Both the position numbers and the translations under genes were made by a program. A model generated the notes under the pieces. The model searched no databases, was not told the origin of the DNA, and saw nothing but the letters and a program-made list of their open reading frames with translations. Positions 33,457 through 42,282 of a stretch of DNA of 58,925 nucleotides are shown here, piece after piece (positions within the stretch are counted from its first letter, which is position 1; every line of letters starts with the position of its first letter). The stretch comes from Spirochaetales bacterium (GTDB taxonomy: Bacteria > Spirochaetota > Spirochaetia > SZUA-6 > RPPD01), in the NCBI GenBank assembly GCA_016934415.1, contig JAFGSW010000019.1:1-58925 (forward strand), written 5' to 3'.

Positions 33457-35286
33457 TCACTTCCCGCCCGCGTAATACACCTTCCCGGTCTCGCTCCAGC
33501 TTTCATCGTCCCAGCTGAAGCCGTTCACGGCGTACTCGTACAGGGGGGCGAGGTACTCGACGTCATTCTGCGGCCCGACGAAGGCCCGGTAGATCCGCTC
33601 GCGCGGCTCCTTGTCCTTCAGGCGGAACATGGAGGTTCCGGGGAACTCCGCCTCGAGCCCCAGCTCGTCCGCGACCGTGGCCGGGATGTCTCCCAGGCAG
33701 ACGGGCGCGTCGGAAGTCCTGAGCGGGCCCGCGGCATTGATCCGCTTGACGAGGATCAGGGGGAGGCCCGCCGACTTGAAGCTCTCGAAATTGCCCCGGT
33801 AGGGGCCGCGCGTGTTGAAGCCGGCGGCCAGGGGCGATATGTTGACCTTGGCGTCCCCCACGCCCGAGCCGTGGTCGGCGACGATGAAGATGAGCGAGTT
33901 GTCGTAGACGCCCAGGTGGCGGAGCCGGTCGAGGAACATGGCCGCGATCTTCAGGACGCCCGCGCCCTGGCGCAGCATGTCGGCCCGGCGCGGACGCAGC
34001 GCCGCGCGCTCCAGGTTCTCGTCCATCACCAACTGGAGGTGCAGGCCGCTCAAGTGGTAGAAGCGGAACGTGTCCGTGTCCTTCATGACGGCGGACGAGG
34101 AGACCATTTGGCGTATGAAATGGGGATCCCTGAGGAAAGGGGAAAGCTTCACGGCGTTTTCGTATTCCTTCGCGTACCGCAGGCCGCCGTCTCCGGGGGC
34201 CCGCGCCTCGTTTCCGGCGCGGCGCGGCCGCTGGATCCGCTCCACCAGGGGGGAGAGAAGCCATTGCTGCCGGTTCCAGATCAATGGCTTGGCGAGAAAC
34301 GGGGCGCAGCGGAACATCGCCAGGTCGGCGAGGAACGCCTGCTCGCGGACGAACGCGTTCCAACTCCACATTTTTTTCCCGGTCGTTTTCACGCCGGAAA
34401 AGTCGCGGTACACGGAATAGGGGACGATCGGGTAGAGCTCGACGCTGAAGCCGTATTCGGCGAGCGTCTTGGGAAGGGAATTCCCGAGAAACGACGAGCG
34501 GACGAAGTCGAGGTAGGGCGCGCTGTTGTCGTAGAGCGCCCCGGTGAGCATGTTCGGGACGGAGACGATCGTCCCGTCGGAGCCGGTCAACGAGTTGCGG
34601 AAATAGGTGAATCCCTCGAACGAGTCCCTCAAGTCCCCGTCCTTCAGGATGATGTCTTGGAAAATGTCCGTCTGAAACGTGTCCAGCACGAGCACCGCGA
34701 CGTTGACGCGGCTCGAGTATCGGTACAGCGCGTCGGCGTCGGCCGTTTGCGCCTGCGCCTTGAAATCCCGCGCGTCGGGCGGCGCCGCCCAGCCGTAGGC
34801 GGCCGGAAGCAGTTGGGCAGCGATGAGAATGAGGCTGACGGCCCCGGCGAACCGGACGACGAGGCCGGCTTTCGCGGCCGCCGGCACGATCAAAATCGAC
34901 CAGAAGAGGGTGTTGACGATTCCGTACGGCAGAAGCGCCCCCCAGGCGATGTCCATCCCATTGAGCAGGCCGTACTGCCAGGGGAGGACGTTTCCCTGGA
35001 ACCACATGAGAAACCCGGCCGAGAAGAGAATCGCGACGGCGGTCCGATCCGCCCGCGCGCGCCGGGCGAAGAGCGATACCGCAATGAACAGCGCCGCGAT
35101 GAGACCCAGGGAAAGGACGAGAAAAAACAGCATGCTGTCGTGGAACAGGGACGTGAACTCCATGAAGTTGCCGGTGTACAGGCGGGCGGGCGCGAAGAGA
35201 AAAAGGGTCAGGACGAAGAACGAAACCGCCAGCAGCCTCGTAATGACCTTCTGTTCCCCGGAAAGCGCGTTTCGTTCGATCGGCAT
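33457..35286 (-). CDS. Membrane-anchored sulfatase/alkaline-phosphatase-fold protein (LtaS-like architecture)
   Basis: The 609-residue protein has AAGGAGG before its ATG. The first 190 residues hold five membrane helices (ITRLLAVSFFVLTLFLF, SMLFFLVLSLGLIAALFIAV, GALLPYGIVNTLFWSIL, AGAVSLILIAAQLLPA). The extracellular domain has VAVLVLDTFQTDIF (metal-binding Asp), the loop SLTGSDGTIVSVPNMLTGAL (nucleophile region), HLSGLHLQL and FIVADHGSGVGDAK (metal-binding Asp-His). The plan is that of LtaS- or OpgB-type phosphoglycerol or phosphoethanolamine transferases, but the substrate is unknown. It stands alone. Confidence 0.88.
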   Translation of the reverse strand: MPIERNALSGEQKVITRLLAVSFFVLTLFLFAPARLYTGNFMEFTSLFHDSMLFFLVLSLGLIAALFIAVSLFARRARADRTAVAILFSAGFLMWFQGNVLPWQYGLLNGMDIAWGALLPYGIVNTLFWSILIVPAAAKAGLVVRFAGAVSLILIAAQLLPAAYGWAAPPDARDFKAQAQTADADALYRYSSRVNVAVLVLDTFQTDIFQDIILKDGDLRDSFEGFTYFRNSLTGSDGTIVSVPNMLTGALYDNSAPYLDFVRSSFLGNSLPKTLAEYGFSVELYPIVPYSVYRDFSGVKTTGKKMWSWNAFVREQAFLADLAMFRCAPFLAKPLIWNRQQWLLSPLVERIQRPRRAGNEARAPGDGGLRYAKEYENAVKLSPFLRDPHFIRQMVSSSAVMKDTDTFRFYHLSGLHLQLVMDENLERAALRPRRADMLRQGAGVLKIAAMFLDRLRHLGVYDNSLIFIVADHGSGVGDAKVNISPLAAGFNTRGPYRGNFESFKSAGLPLILVKRINAAGPLRTSDAPVCLGDIPATVADELGLEAEFPGTSMFRLKDKEPRERIYRAFVGPQNDVEYLAPLYEYAVNGFSWDDESWSETGKVYYAGGK

Positions 35287-35552
35287 CCCGTCCTCCTTTC
35301 ACTTCAAGGTCCATCGATTCTTATCGGCGGAATGATCGGGAAAATAATAGGGTGATATCGAGGCGAGGTCAATATGCCGAAAAACAAATGATTTTCAGCA
35401 TGCGCGATGAAAACGGCTTTCCATTTCTATGCCAGATAAATGATATGCCGTGTCGTCGACAACGGAAATGGAAAGCCGGTTGTTATTGGGTATAGTTTCG
35501 GGCGGGGTCTGCCATACGCTTGAGGTCGCGCCCGGAGAGCGGGACGTCGACT

Positions 35553-36587
35553 TTACCGGCCGAATTCGCTCGAAGTCCCGGCTTCCACTTCCCCGCGCAG
35601 GACTTTCGCCACCCACTCCTTCATCGTTTCATAGTCCGGCACCTGCGTGAAACCGATGTTGAACGTCGAATGGCGGATCTTCCGGCCTTCGCTGTAGTCG
35701 TCGGAGCCCAGGATGTAGGGCGTGCCGAATTCGCGGAGCACGACGGAGGACTCCAGGTTCACCGTTTTCCGGAAATGTCCGTCGTCGCCGAAGATGACGA
35801 ACATGTAGTGGTAGTACAGCTCGCCCTCTTTTTTGAAGCATTCCGCGGCTCCGACCTCCACCCCGTCCACCGTAAACCGGTCGAACACGAAGTACGCCTG
35901 TTCCTTGAGATCGGGTATGTCGGTGGCCGCCTGGATGGCGATGAGCGTCCGCTTGAGCTCTTCGCCTTCCCCGTATTTCCCCAGCCCGTATTTCGTGACG
36001 ATCAGCAGCCGCAGGGCGCCGTAATGTTTCGGGTCCAGGCGAACGGCGGCGGCGAACGCCGTCTCGGCGCCGGCGGTGTCTCCGGTTTTCAGGCACACAT
36101 CCCCCAGCCCGCAGAATGAATCGAATTCTTTGTCGTTCAGGGCGCAGGCCTTCCCGTAATATTCCCTGGCCCGCTCGTTATCCCCCTCGTCCCGGAAAAT
36201 ATGGCCGAGATACTCGAACGGCCTTGCCATGGTCTGATCGAGCGTGATGCAGGAGAGGTAGCTCTCCCGCGCGGCCGCCCGGTCGCCCGAGAAATACTGG
36301 GCGGCCCCCAGGTAGTTGTAGTAATCGGCCTCTTTCGAATTGATCGCAATGGCCCGCTTCAGAAACGCCTGGGCCTGCGCGTCGTCACCGAGGTAAAAAG
36401 AGCACTTCCCGATGAGGTACAGATAACGGTCATTGTTCGGCTCGGCGGCGATGAGTTTTTCCAGGCCGGCTTTCGCCTGCTCGTACTTCTTTTCCTCGAC
36501 GAGCCGGGCGGCCGCTTCCGCCTCCGTTTCCGCAAAGAGCGTCGCGCCGAGCGCCAGCGCGTACAGAACGACGATTAATCGTTTCAT
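35553..36587 (-). CDS. Secreted tetratricopeptide-repeat protein
   Basis: The 344-residue protein starts after GGAGGG. A signal peptide (RLIVVLYALALGATLFA) leads into about six or seven TPR units over residues 25-225, for example YEQAKAGLEKLIAAEPNND, AQAFLKRAIAINSKEADYYN, REYYGKACALNDKEFDSFC and AETAFAAAVRLDPKHYGALR. A C-terminal domain of about 110 residues follows (FTVDGVEVGAAECF, HYMFVIFGDDGHFRKTV). The role is probably protein-protein binding in the periplasm. I do not recognise the C-terminal domain. Confidence 0.85.
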   Translation of the reverse strand: MKRLIVVLYALALGATLFAETEAEAAARLVEEKKYEQAKAGLEKLIAAEPNNDRYLYLIGKCSFYLGDDAQAQAFLKRAIAINSKEADYYNYLGAAQYFSGDRAAARESYLSCITLDQTMARPFEYLGHIFRDEGDNERAREYYGKACALNDKEFDSFCGLGDVCLKTGDTAGAETAFAAAVRLDPKHYGALRLLIVTKYGLGKYGEGEELKRTLIAIQAATDIPDLKEQAYFVFDRFTVDGVEVGAAECFKKEGELYYHYMFVIFGDDGHFRKTVNLESSVVLREFGTPYILGSDDYSEGRKIRHSTFNIGFTQVPDYETMKEWVAKVLRGEVEAGTSSEFGR

Positions 36588-36653
36588 CTTCGTCCCTCCG
36601 GCATTGGGGGTATGGCTCTTATCAGTATAACGTTTCGGAGGCCGGGATTCCAT

Positions 36654-36953
36654 ATGAACGAGGCGCTCTATTTTGAGAAGTACGAGGAGTTCCGGGGCGC
36701 GGCGGCCGCACAATACGGGCCGCCGAAACAGGAAGTCAGGCACGTGCCGGAAACGTACAAGAACGATCCGGGCTCGGGGCTTCTTCAGGGCATCGTATTT
36801 TACTACGCCGCTTGGGACCTGGACGATATCGAGATTCCGCTTTCGGTGGAAGGGGGGGACGCCGCCGCCCGCGTATCGATCGAGTATACGAACAAGGAAC
36901 TGAAGCTGGAAGCCGAACGGAAGGCGAAGGGGAACGGCGGGGATCAGTTCTAG
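36654..36953 (+). CDS. Small hypothetical protein
   Basis: About 99 residues follow the chosen Met. A weak CGGAGGC lies about 20 bases before it. The sequence (ALYFEKYEEFRGAAAAQYGP, YAAWDLDDIEIPLSVEG) is compositionally normal, Tyr- and Glu-rich, with no signal peptide or membrane segment. I do not recognise a family. It runs convergently into the ThuA-like gene, overlapping its 3' end by 4 bases. Confidence 0.5.
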   Translation: MNEALYFEKYEEFRGAAAAQYGPPKQEVRHVPETYKNDPGSGLLQGIVFYYAAWDLDDIEIPLSVEGGDAAARVSIEYTNKELKLEAERKAKGNGGDQF

Positions 36954-37609
36954 TTATTCGTCGCAGCCCAATGGACGCCGTTGGCGAGGAGGGCCTGGAA
37001 ATTCGGGTCGGACATCTGTTCCAACCCGTGGCCGAGGGCGATGTAGAACACGTTCCCGCTTCCGTAGCCCTTGGTCCACACGACGGGCCGCTCGACCGTT
37101 TCATGGCGGCAGGAGACGAGCGTCGTGAAGGGCGCGTGCGTGTCGAAGCAGTAGAGCTCGTCCTTGAGCCTGAAATCCGCGAGGCCGGCGGTGACGGGAT
37201 GGGAGCGGTCTTTCACCGTGAACTCGTAGAGCGGGCCCATGTCCGGGTGGGAGACGAAGGAGGCGCCGAGCATGTTCCTGAAGCCGGCGTTGTCCTGGAA
37301 CGAGGTGGTCGCGCCGTGGACGCCGCAGAACCCCACCGGCCGCTTCCGGTCGTTCAGCCGCGCGCCGCTCACCGCCTTGAGAAGGTGGTCGACGTTTTCG
37401 GCCGGCGCGCTCGCGCTCACCGCGTACAAGACGACCGCGTCGCAGGCCGCGAGCGCCGCCGGAACGAGGGAAGAAGCGGGGTCGTTCGAAACCGAAACGT
37501 CGAACCCCCGCCCGCCGAGGAAGCGTCTCAGATAATCTCCGGCCGCCCCGTGATCGTGGTAGGTGTCGTCGCCGAAGCAGAGAAAGAGGACCCGGACCGG
37601 CGCTACCAT
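36950..37609 (-). CDS. ThuA-like class I glutamine-amidotransferase-fold protein
   Basis: The 219-residue protein has VRVLFLCFGDDTYHDHGAAG at the N-terminus, the nucleophile-elbow-like region GFCGVHGATTSFQDNAGF and the late GNVFYIALGHGLEQMSDP. This is the pattern of the ThuA (trehalose utilisation) domain, a Rossmann-like fold of unproven activity found in sugar-related proteins. The ATG overlaps the last bases of the upstream SDR gene, so the two are translationally coupled. Confidence 0.85.
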   Translation of the reverse strand: MVAPVRVLFLCFGDDTYHDHGAAGDYLRRFLGGRGFDVSVSNDPASSLVPAALAACDAVVLYAVSASAPAENVDHLLKAVSGARLNDRKRPVGFCGVHGATTSFQDNAGFRNMLGASFVSHPDMGPLYEFTVKDRSHPVTAGLADFRLKDELYCFDTHAPFTTLVSCRHETVERPVVWTKGYGSGNVFYIALGHGLEQMSDPNFQALLANGVHWAATNN

Positions 37610-38304
37610 TGCATCGGCTTTCCGTCGAGATCGAAGTAGATCGGATCTTCCGCTCTCCACTTCCGCCGGATGAGGGCGAAGAGCTTGGCCGCGGAGTCTT
37701 CGGGCGGGATCGGCGCCTCGGGCCCGCCCATGTCGGTGCGCACCCAGCCGGGGTGCAGGGCGAGCACCTTCACGCCGCCGTCGCGGTAGCGGTTCTGGAG
37801 GATGGCGGAGGCCATGTTGAGCGCCGCCTTGGACATGCAGTAGCCGAACTCGGACTTGCGCCAGGCGTCGCCGATCGAGCCCGCCTCCGAGGTGACGTTC
37901 ACCAGGAGCTTGCGCTTTCCCCTGAGGAGCGGGCCGATGAAGTGCTTGATCACGCGCAGGGGCGCGACTGAATTGACGTCGTAGGTTTTTTTCATCGCCT
38001 CGAAGTCGACCTTGTCCAGGTCCCAGGCGCGGTTTTCGATGAGGACCGCGGCGTTGTTGACGAGGACGTCGAGCATCGGGGTGTAGCGCGCGACCCCGGC
38101 CGCGGCGGCGGCGATCTCGTCCTCGTTCGTCACGTCGCAGCGGAAAAGGAGCAGCCGGTCGGGACGCGTGCCGGCCAGGGCCGTGAGCTCGTCGCGCAGG
38201 GTGGCGGACAGGGCGAAGACGGTGAATCCGTTCTCCAGGAAAAGCTTGGCGAGGGCGAAGCCGATGCCCCGCGCGGCGCCTGTAATAAGAATGGTGTCGG
38301 ACAT
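37603..38304 (-). CDS. Short-chain dehydrogenase/reductase
   Basis: The 233-residue protein has the NAD(P)-binding TGAARGIGFALAKLF at the N-terminus, the NNAAV-type motif DVLVNNAAVLIENRAWDLD, the catalytic Ser in NVTSEAGSIGD and the YCMSKAALNMA YxxxK motif. The substrate is unknown. A GGGAGG ribosome binding site precedes the ATG. It forms a two-gene unit with the ThuA-like gene, suggesting a sugar or polyol oxidation pathway (inference). Confidence 0.93.
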   Translation of the reverse strand: MSDTILITGAARGIGFALAKLFLENGFTVFALSATLRDELTALAGTRPDRLLLFRCDVTNEDEIAAAAAGVARYTPMLDVLVNNAAVLIENRAWDLDKVDFEAMKKTYDVNSVAPLRVIKHFIGPLLRGKRKLLVNVTSEAGSIGDAWRKSEFGYCMSKAALNMASAILQNRYRDGGVKVLALHPGWVRTDMGGPEAPIPPEDSAAKLFALIRRKWRAEDPIYFDLDGKPMQW

Positions 38305-38471
38305 GAAAGCCTCCCTCTCGCCGCTGAGTGGAATTTAAGCCGATTTGCGCCGGGAGGCAAGGGAAACGGCGAGGGGCAGCGGCGATGCGCGCTGAAGAGG
38401 GAAGGAGGGGGACCCTTCAGGGATCCGGCGCCGAATTCCATTGGGACCTCGCCGCCCTCATCTTCGGAAAT

Positions 38472-38500
38472 TTGACACAATCGGCCGAAAACGGTAAAAT
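38472..38500 (+). promoter_or_regulatory. Sigma-70 promoter adjoining the protease start codon
   Basis: TTGACA, a 17-base spacer and TAAAAT are followed by eight bases and the ATG at 38509. The mRNA leader would be two bases or none. Confidence 0.65.
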
Positions 38501-38508
38501 CTTTAAAA

Positions 38509-39438
38509 ATGAGAAAATCCGACGCAACTATATATGCAGCCCTGCCGCCAAGACTGTTCTTTTTTCTCATTCTACTGACGATCATGCCGGTCCGGCTTTT
38601 CGCCCAGGAGGGCGAAAAGGACGGCAACGCGTATCTAAAGCGCAAGGACGCGGTCTTCCTGGTGAACCAGGCTGTATACCTCGACTCGGGAAAGATCGGC
38701 AACCGGGCGCTCTTTGAAAAATTGGAGCGGGCGCTGGGGAAAAAGGTACTCGACCAGTATATCCCCATTTCCGGCGGGACGGCGTTTCTGATCAATGGGA
38801 AGGGGAGTTTTATCACGGCCGAGCATGTCGTCCGGATTGTACCCGACGACAAGAAAAATGAATACGCCGGGTGGAGTTTCTTTCAGTATATTTCAAAAAA
38901 CGCCCTGCCGGGATACATGACGAGGGACGAGTTGCACTTCATCTGCGTCGAATACATCAATTACGTGAAGAAGACGAAGGTCGTCATTTCTCTCAAATCG
39001 CCCGCCGGGAAGGATTACCCGGCCCGCGTCATCGACAGCGATTCGGTCCTTGACCTGGCGCTCCTGAAAATCGAGCTGGAAGGGAAGGTGGAGCCGATTC
39101 CGGTCGACAGGAACGTCGGATTCAGCGTCGGGAAGACGGTGATGTCGATCGGCTATCCCCTGCCGTTCATCATGGACCAGTTCCTGGACGATTTTCAGCC
39201 GACCGTCACGAACGGCATCATCTCGGCGAAGCGTAATGACGCTTGGGATATTCAGCACACCGCCTCCATTAATCCCGGCAACTCCGGTGGGCCGCTTTTA
39301 GACATGGAGGGCCGGCTCATCGGGGTGAACGTGGGCCTGGTCACAAAGGCAAACGACATCTATTTCGCCACGAACGCGCATAAGCTCGCCGATTGGTTGA
39401 AGAGTATCGGCCAAGCGGAGTTGATCGATGGGAACTAA
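38509..39438 (+). CDS. Secreted trypsin-like (HtrA-type) serine protease without PDZ domain
   Basis: The 309-residue protein begins with a hydrophobic export segment (PRLFFFLILLTIMPVRLFAQ). The catalytic triad is visible: His in FITAEHVVR (about residue 106), Asp in SDSVLDLALLKI (about residue 182) and Ser in NPGNSGGPLLDMEG (about residue 262). The fold is that of DegP/HtrA, but the PDZ domain is missing and the protein ends at the protease domain. It overlaps the next gene by 11 bases, so it is co-translated with the outer-membrane-like lipoprotein. Confidence 0.88.
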   Translation: MRKSDATIYAALPPRLFFFLILLTIMPVRLFAQEGEKDGNAYLKRKDAVFLVNQAVYLDSGKIGNRALFEKLERALGKKVLDQYIPISGGTAFLINGKGSFITAEHVVRIVPDDKKNEYAGWSFFQYISKNALPGYMTRDELHFICVEYINYVKKTKVVISLKSPAGKDYPARVIDSDSVLDLALLKIELEGKVEPIPVDRNVGFSVGKTVMSIGYPLPFIMDQFLDDFQPTVTNGIISAKRNDAWDIQHTASINPGNSGGPLLDMEGRLIGVNVGLVTKANDIYFATNAHKLADWLKSIGQAELIDGN

Positions 39439-40657
39439 AAAATCATTCCCTGCGGTTTCGGCCCTGATTCCGGCGGCCGCGCTTGCCGCAGCGTTTTCGC
39501 TGTGCGGCTGCGCCTCGACGCCGATCACCGCCAAGGACGTTCCGGCCGGGGAGACGATGTTCGTGGTGCCGGGGGTCGTCATCGACGCGCAAACCTCGCG
39601 CTACCAGGGAGATTTCGGTTACAACCTCAATCTCGAAAACGTCGAGACCGGGCGGGCGCACATTATCTACATCAGGGCGAGTTCCCTCAACGGCTACGCC
39701 TATCGCCGGGGCCTGCCCGAGGGGCAATACCGCGTGAAAAGCTACGTCCCCCGGGGATTTCGAAACGAAGACGAAAAACCCCTTTACATTCAAAGGCGCC
39801 TGACCCTGCGGAAAGGCGTATTGGCCGTTCTTCCGGTAAAAGTTGTCATCACGATTTTCAATCCATCGATTGAGGAATCCGACGCCAGCGTGCGCGTGGA
39901 CTTTTGGGAGATAGGCGAGAAAGAGGAAGCGAGAATTCTGGAGTTCGTCAACTCCGGTCAGGCGGTTCCCCGCCCGACGATAGAACTGGTGAAGAGCGTT
40001 CCATTATTTTCCGATCCGGTGGATTGGCTGAAACATTTCAATTTCACGGCCGGCGCGACGGGACCGTACTGGACCACGACGGACGGCAACCTCTATTCCG
40101 TCGGCCTCGTCGATTCGGTGGACGGCACCGTCTATTCCTTCAGCCGCGACGTGAGCCGGGACCCGATCTTCCCCGTGTCAATCTCCGCGTCCTTGCGAAT
40201 ACCCGTTTTTTATGAAGACACATGGTGCGGCGGAGTCTCTTTCGATTTCAACCTGGTGCCCGCCAAGACCGTTTATTCGGGTACACTGGGAGCGTTCGTC
40301 GGATACAAGCTCAAGCCGTTCACTTTCTACGCCGAAGGCGGGGTGAGCCTCGCACTGATGTACTCATACGTAAGCGGCCTGACCGGGGACGCCACCTTTT
40401 ATGGAGTGCCGTATCCGGCGGGTACCGAAATGTTTATTTTCGGGAGTTCTCCGCCGTCGGTCGCCGTCGGCGCGGGCGTGAAATGGCAGATGTCCGAATG
40501 GCTGTTCCTGAAGCTGCGTTATATATACCAGTTCCCGCTGGATATCAAGTATTATGAATATCACCTTGGAAATATTTCGGTGCGGGCCTCCGGTCTGCAG
40601 GACGTTTTATTGCCGCAGCATACGATCACCTTCGGCCTGGGGGTGGGACTGAACTGA
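39428..40657 (+). CDS. Lipoprotein with putative outer-membrane beta-barrel C-terminus
   Basis: The 409-residue protein has a signal peptide ending in SLCGCAS (lipobox Cys near residue 26-28). The middle (VPGVVIDAQTSRYQGDFGYN, KGVLAVLPVKVVITIFNP) is beta-rich. The last 150 residues show repeated amphipathic strands ending in aromatic residues (FPVSISASLRIPVFYEDTW, FTFYAEGGVSLALMYSYVSG, HTITFGLGVGLN), as in small outer-membrane barrels. I do not recognise a named family. Coupled translation with the upstream protease suggests that the two act together at the envelope. Confidence 0.7.
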   Translation: MGTKKSFPAVSALIPAAALAAAFSLCGCASTPITAKDVPAGETMFVVPGVVIDAQTSRYQGDFGYNLNLENVETGRAHIIYIRASSLNGYAYRRGLPEGQYRVKSYVPRGFRNEDEKPLYIQRRLTLRKGVLAVLPVKVVITIFNPSIEESDASVRVDFWEIGEKEEARILEFVNSGQAVPRPTIELVKSVPLFSDPVDWLKHFNFTAGATGPYWTTTDGNLYSVGLVDSVDGTVYSFSRDVSRDPIFPVSISASLRIPVFYEDTWCGGVSFDFNLVPAKTVYSGTLGAFVGYKLKPFTFYAEGGVSLALMYSYVSGLTGDATFYGVPYPAGTEMFIFGSSPPSVAVGAGVKWQMSEWLFLKLRYIYQFPLDIKYYEYHLGNISVRASGLQDVLLPQHTITFGLGVGLN

Positions 40658-40745
40658 GAATTCGCCCGCGCGCTTGGATCGGCCTTGACGTCCCGTCGCC
40701 GAGCGGCGCGATTTCTGAACGAGGCGCTGAATGAGAGAGGAAATA

Positions 40746-41717
40746 ATGCATCGGCGAGATTTCTACCGGCTTCTGCGCCCGGCTTTGTTTTCTATTTCCC
40801 TATTCGCGCTTCTTCTCGGGTGCCAGGTTCCGGCTTTGAATTTGGTGCAGCCATCCGTGCCGGCAAAAACGGTATTATTTTCGGGAGAAAATCAGCTTTC
40901 TATACACTGGCAAACGGCCGGCGGGGCCGAAGCCTACGAAGTATGGTATAACACGACCGAAGACGCGGAATCCGCGATACGATTCGGCGGAGACGTAACG
41001 GGTACCTCGACGGTCGTCACCGGACTGACGAACGGAACGGCGTACTATATCTGGGTCCGGGGGAAAAGTGCTTCCGTGATCGGCAAATTTTCCCCTCCGT
41101 CGTGCGGAATCCCCGGCTTCTATTTCACGGCCGGGCCGACCCTGACGGCCGGAGACCACCGGATAGAAGCAAGCTGGACCGCGCTGCCGGGAGCGACGGC
41201 GTACCAGGTGTGGTATTGCGTCTGGAGCAACCCGTTGGACGCGGTGCAATACGGCGGCGATATCGCGGATATTTCCGCTGCGATAACGGATTCTACGGGC
41301 GGGCAGACGTTTTACGTCTGGGTGTGCGCCAAGAAAGGCGCGGGAACAAGCGGATTTTCGCCGGCTTCCTCCGCCAGAACTCTCGGTTCGAAACCGCAAC
41401 CGATCGGGTTCAATGCCTGGACGCCGGGGGATCTATCTTCCGCGGAGGAGCGGTGGTATTCATTCAATGCCATTTCCGGCGCGACGTACAATATTTATTG
41501 GGACGATTCTTTGAACGGTTCGGGCGCCTACACCTGCAACGTCAAGGTTTCCGCCTATCACGCGGACGGCCGCACCGTCTATTTTACGGACTACAATTCA
41601 GGTTATAACACACCCGGAACGATCACCGCGGCCGCTTCGGAATTGGTCTATATCAAGGTCCAAGGATATACTTCTTTTTCATCCGGCACTTTCGCCGTGA
41701 GAGTGACTCAACCGTAA
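40746..41717 (+). CDS. Lipoprotein with two fibronectin-III-like domains and a C-terminal PPC-like domain
   Basis: The Met at 40746 follows GAGAGGAAATA. The signal peptide ends in LFALLLGC (lipobox). Two Fn3-like units follow (SIHWQTAGGAEAYEVWYNTT, LTNGTAYYIWVRGKS; then ASWTALPGATAYQVWYCVWS). The C-terminal 100 residues (SAEERWYSFNAISGATYNIYW, ELVYIKVQGYTSFSSGTFAV) look like a pre-peptidase C-terminal beta-sandwich. There is no catalytic domain, so a surface-binding or structural role is likely. Confidence 0.8.
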   Translation: MHRRDFYRLLRPALFSISLFALLLGCQVPALNLVQPSVPAKTVLFSGENQLSIHWQTAGGAEAYEVWYNTTEDAESAIRFGGDVTGTSTVVTGLTNGTAYYIWVRGKSASVIGKFSPPSCGIPGFYFTAGPTLTAGDHRIEASWTALPGATAYQVWYCVWSNPLDAVQYGGDIADISAAITDSTGGQTFYVWVCAKKGAGTSGFSPASSARTLGSKPQPIGFNAWTPGDLSSAEERWYSFNAISGATYNIYWDDSLNGSGAYTCNVKVSAYHADGRTVYFTDYNSGYNTPGTITAAASELVYIKVQGYTSFSSGTFAVRVTQP

Positions 41718-41819
41718 TAGCCATCGAGTTATAGCCCGCCGATAGAACGCCCCTTCATCGCGGTATTTTTCTGCTTGCAGTGTGAGATATTTATCCCCTG
41801 GTCATCCCCGTCATTCACC

Positions 41820-42122
41820 TCACTCAAACACATCCTCGAGCCCCTGGGAGGCGATGAAGAAGCCGCCCGCGCCGCCCAGCCGGCCGGCCGCGCGCAGGGT
41901 CTCGATGATTTCCTCCTTGGTCGCGCCTTCGCGCATCGCGTTTCGGGCCGGGGCGCGGACGCCGCCGACGGCGCCGTGCGCGGCGTCGAAGGCCATGGCG
42001 ATCAAGTACTTTATCTTCTTGGGCAGGGCCCCTTCGCTGTAGGCGAACTCGTCGCACTCCTTCAGATGGGCCTCGAGCTTGGGGTCGAGTTTCATAAGAG
42101 CGGCAAGCGGATTTTCAGGCAT
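41820..42122 (-). CDS. Carboxymuconolactone-decarboxylase (AhpD)-like protein lacking the redox Cys
   Basis: The 100-residue protein has an excellent AAGGAGGATC ribosome binding site. The CMD/AhpD helical core is visible in LPKKIKYLIAMAFDAAHGAVGG and GATKEEIIETLRAAGRLGGA. The CxxC pair expected before the HxxxA stretch in peroxidase-type members is replaced by small residues (AHGAVGGV), so thiol-disulfide chemistry is unlikely. The function is unknown. Confidence 0.85.
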   Translation of the reverse strand: MPENPLAALMKLDPKLEAHLKECDEFAYSEGALPKKIKYLIAMAFDAAHGAVGGVRAPARNAMREGATKEEIIETLRAAGRLGGAGGFFIASQGLEDVFE

Positions 42123-42282
42123 GCTCGGATCCTCCTTACGAATGAGTATACATGAAAACCGCGGGATTGCGCTTCGCTTATTTTGGGAGCGCTTTCATGA
42201 GGAGAGTCGAAGACCGATGAACGGCGTCATGAGGTGTGGAATAATTTATTTGTCAGAGCTATATTTGTGATAAGGGGTTTTC

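Noticed and set aside
33409-35355. Long plus frame opposite the sulfatase-fold gene
   Set aside because: No domain; the minus-strand protein has membrane helices and catalytic motifs.
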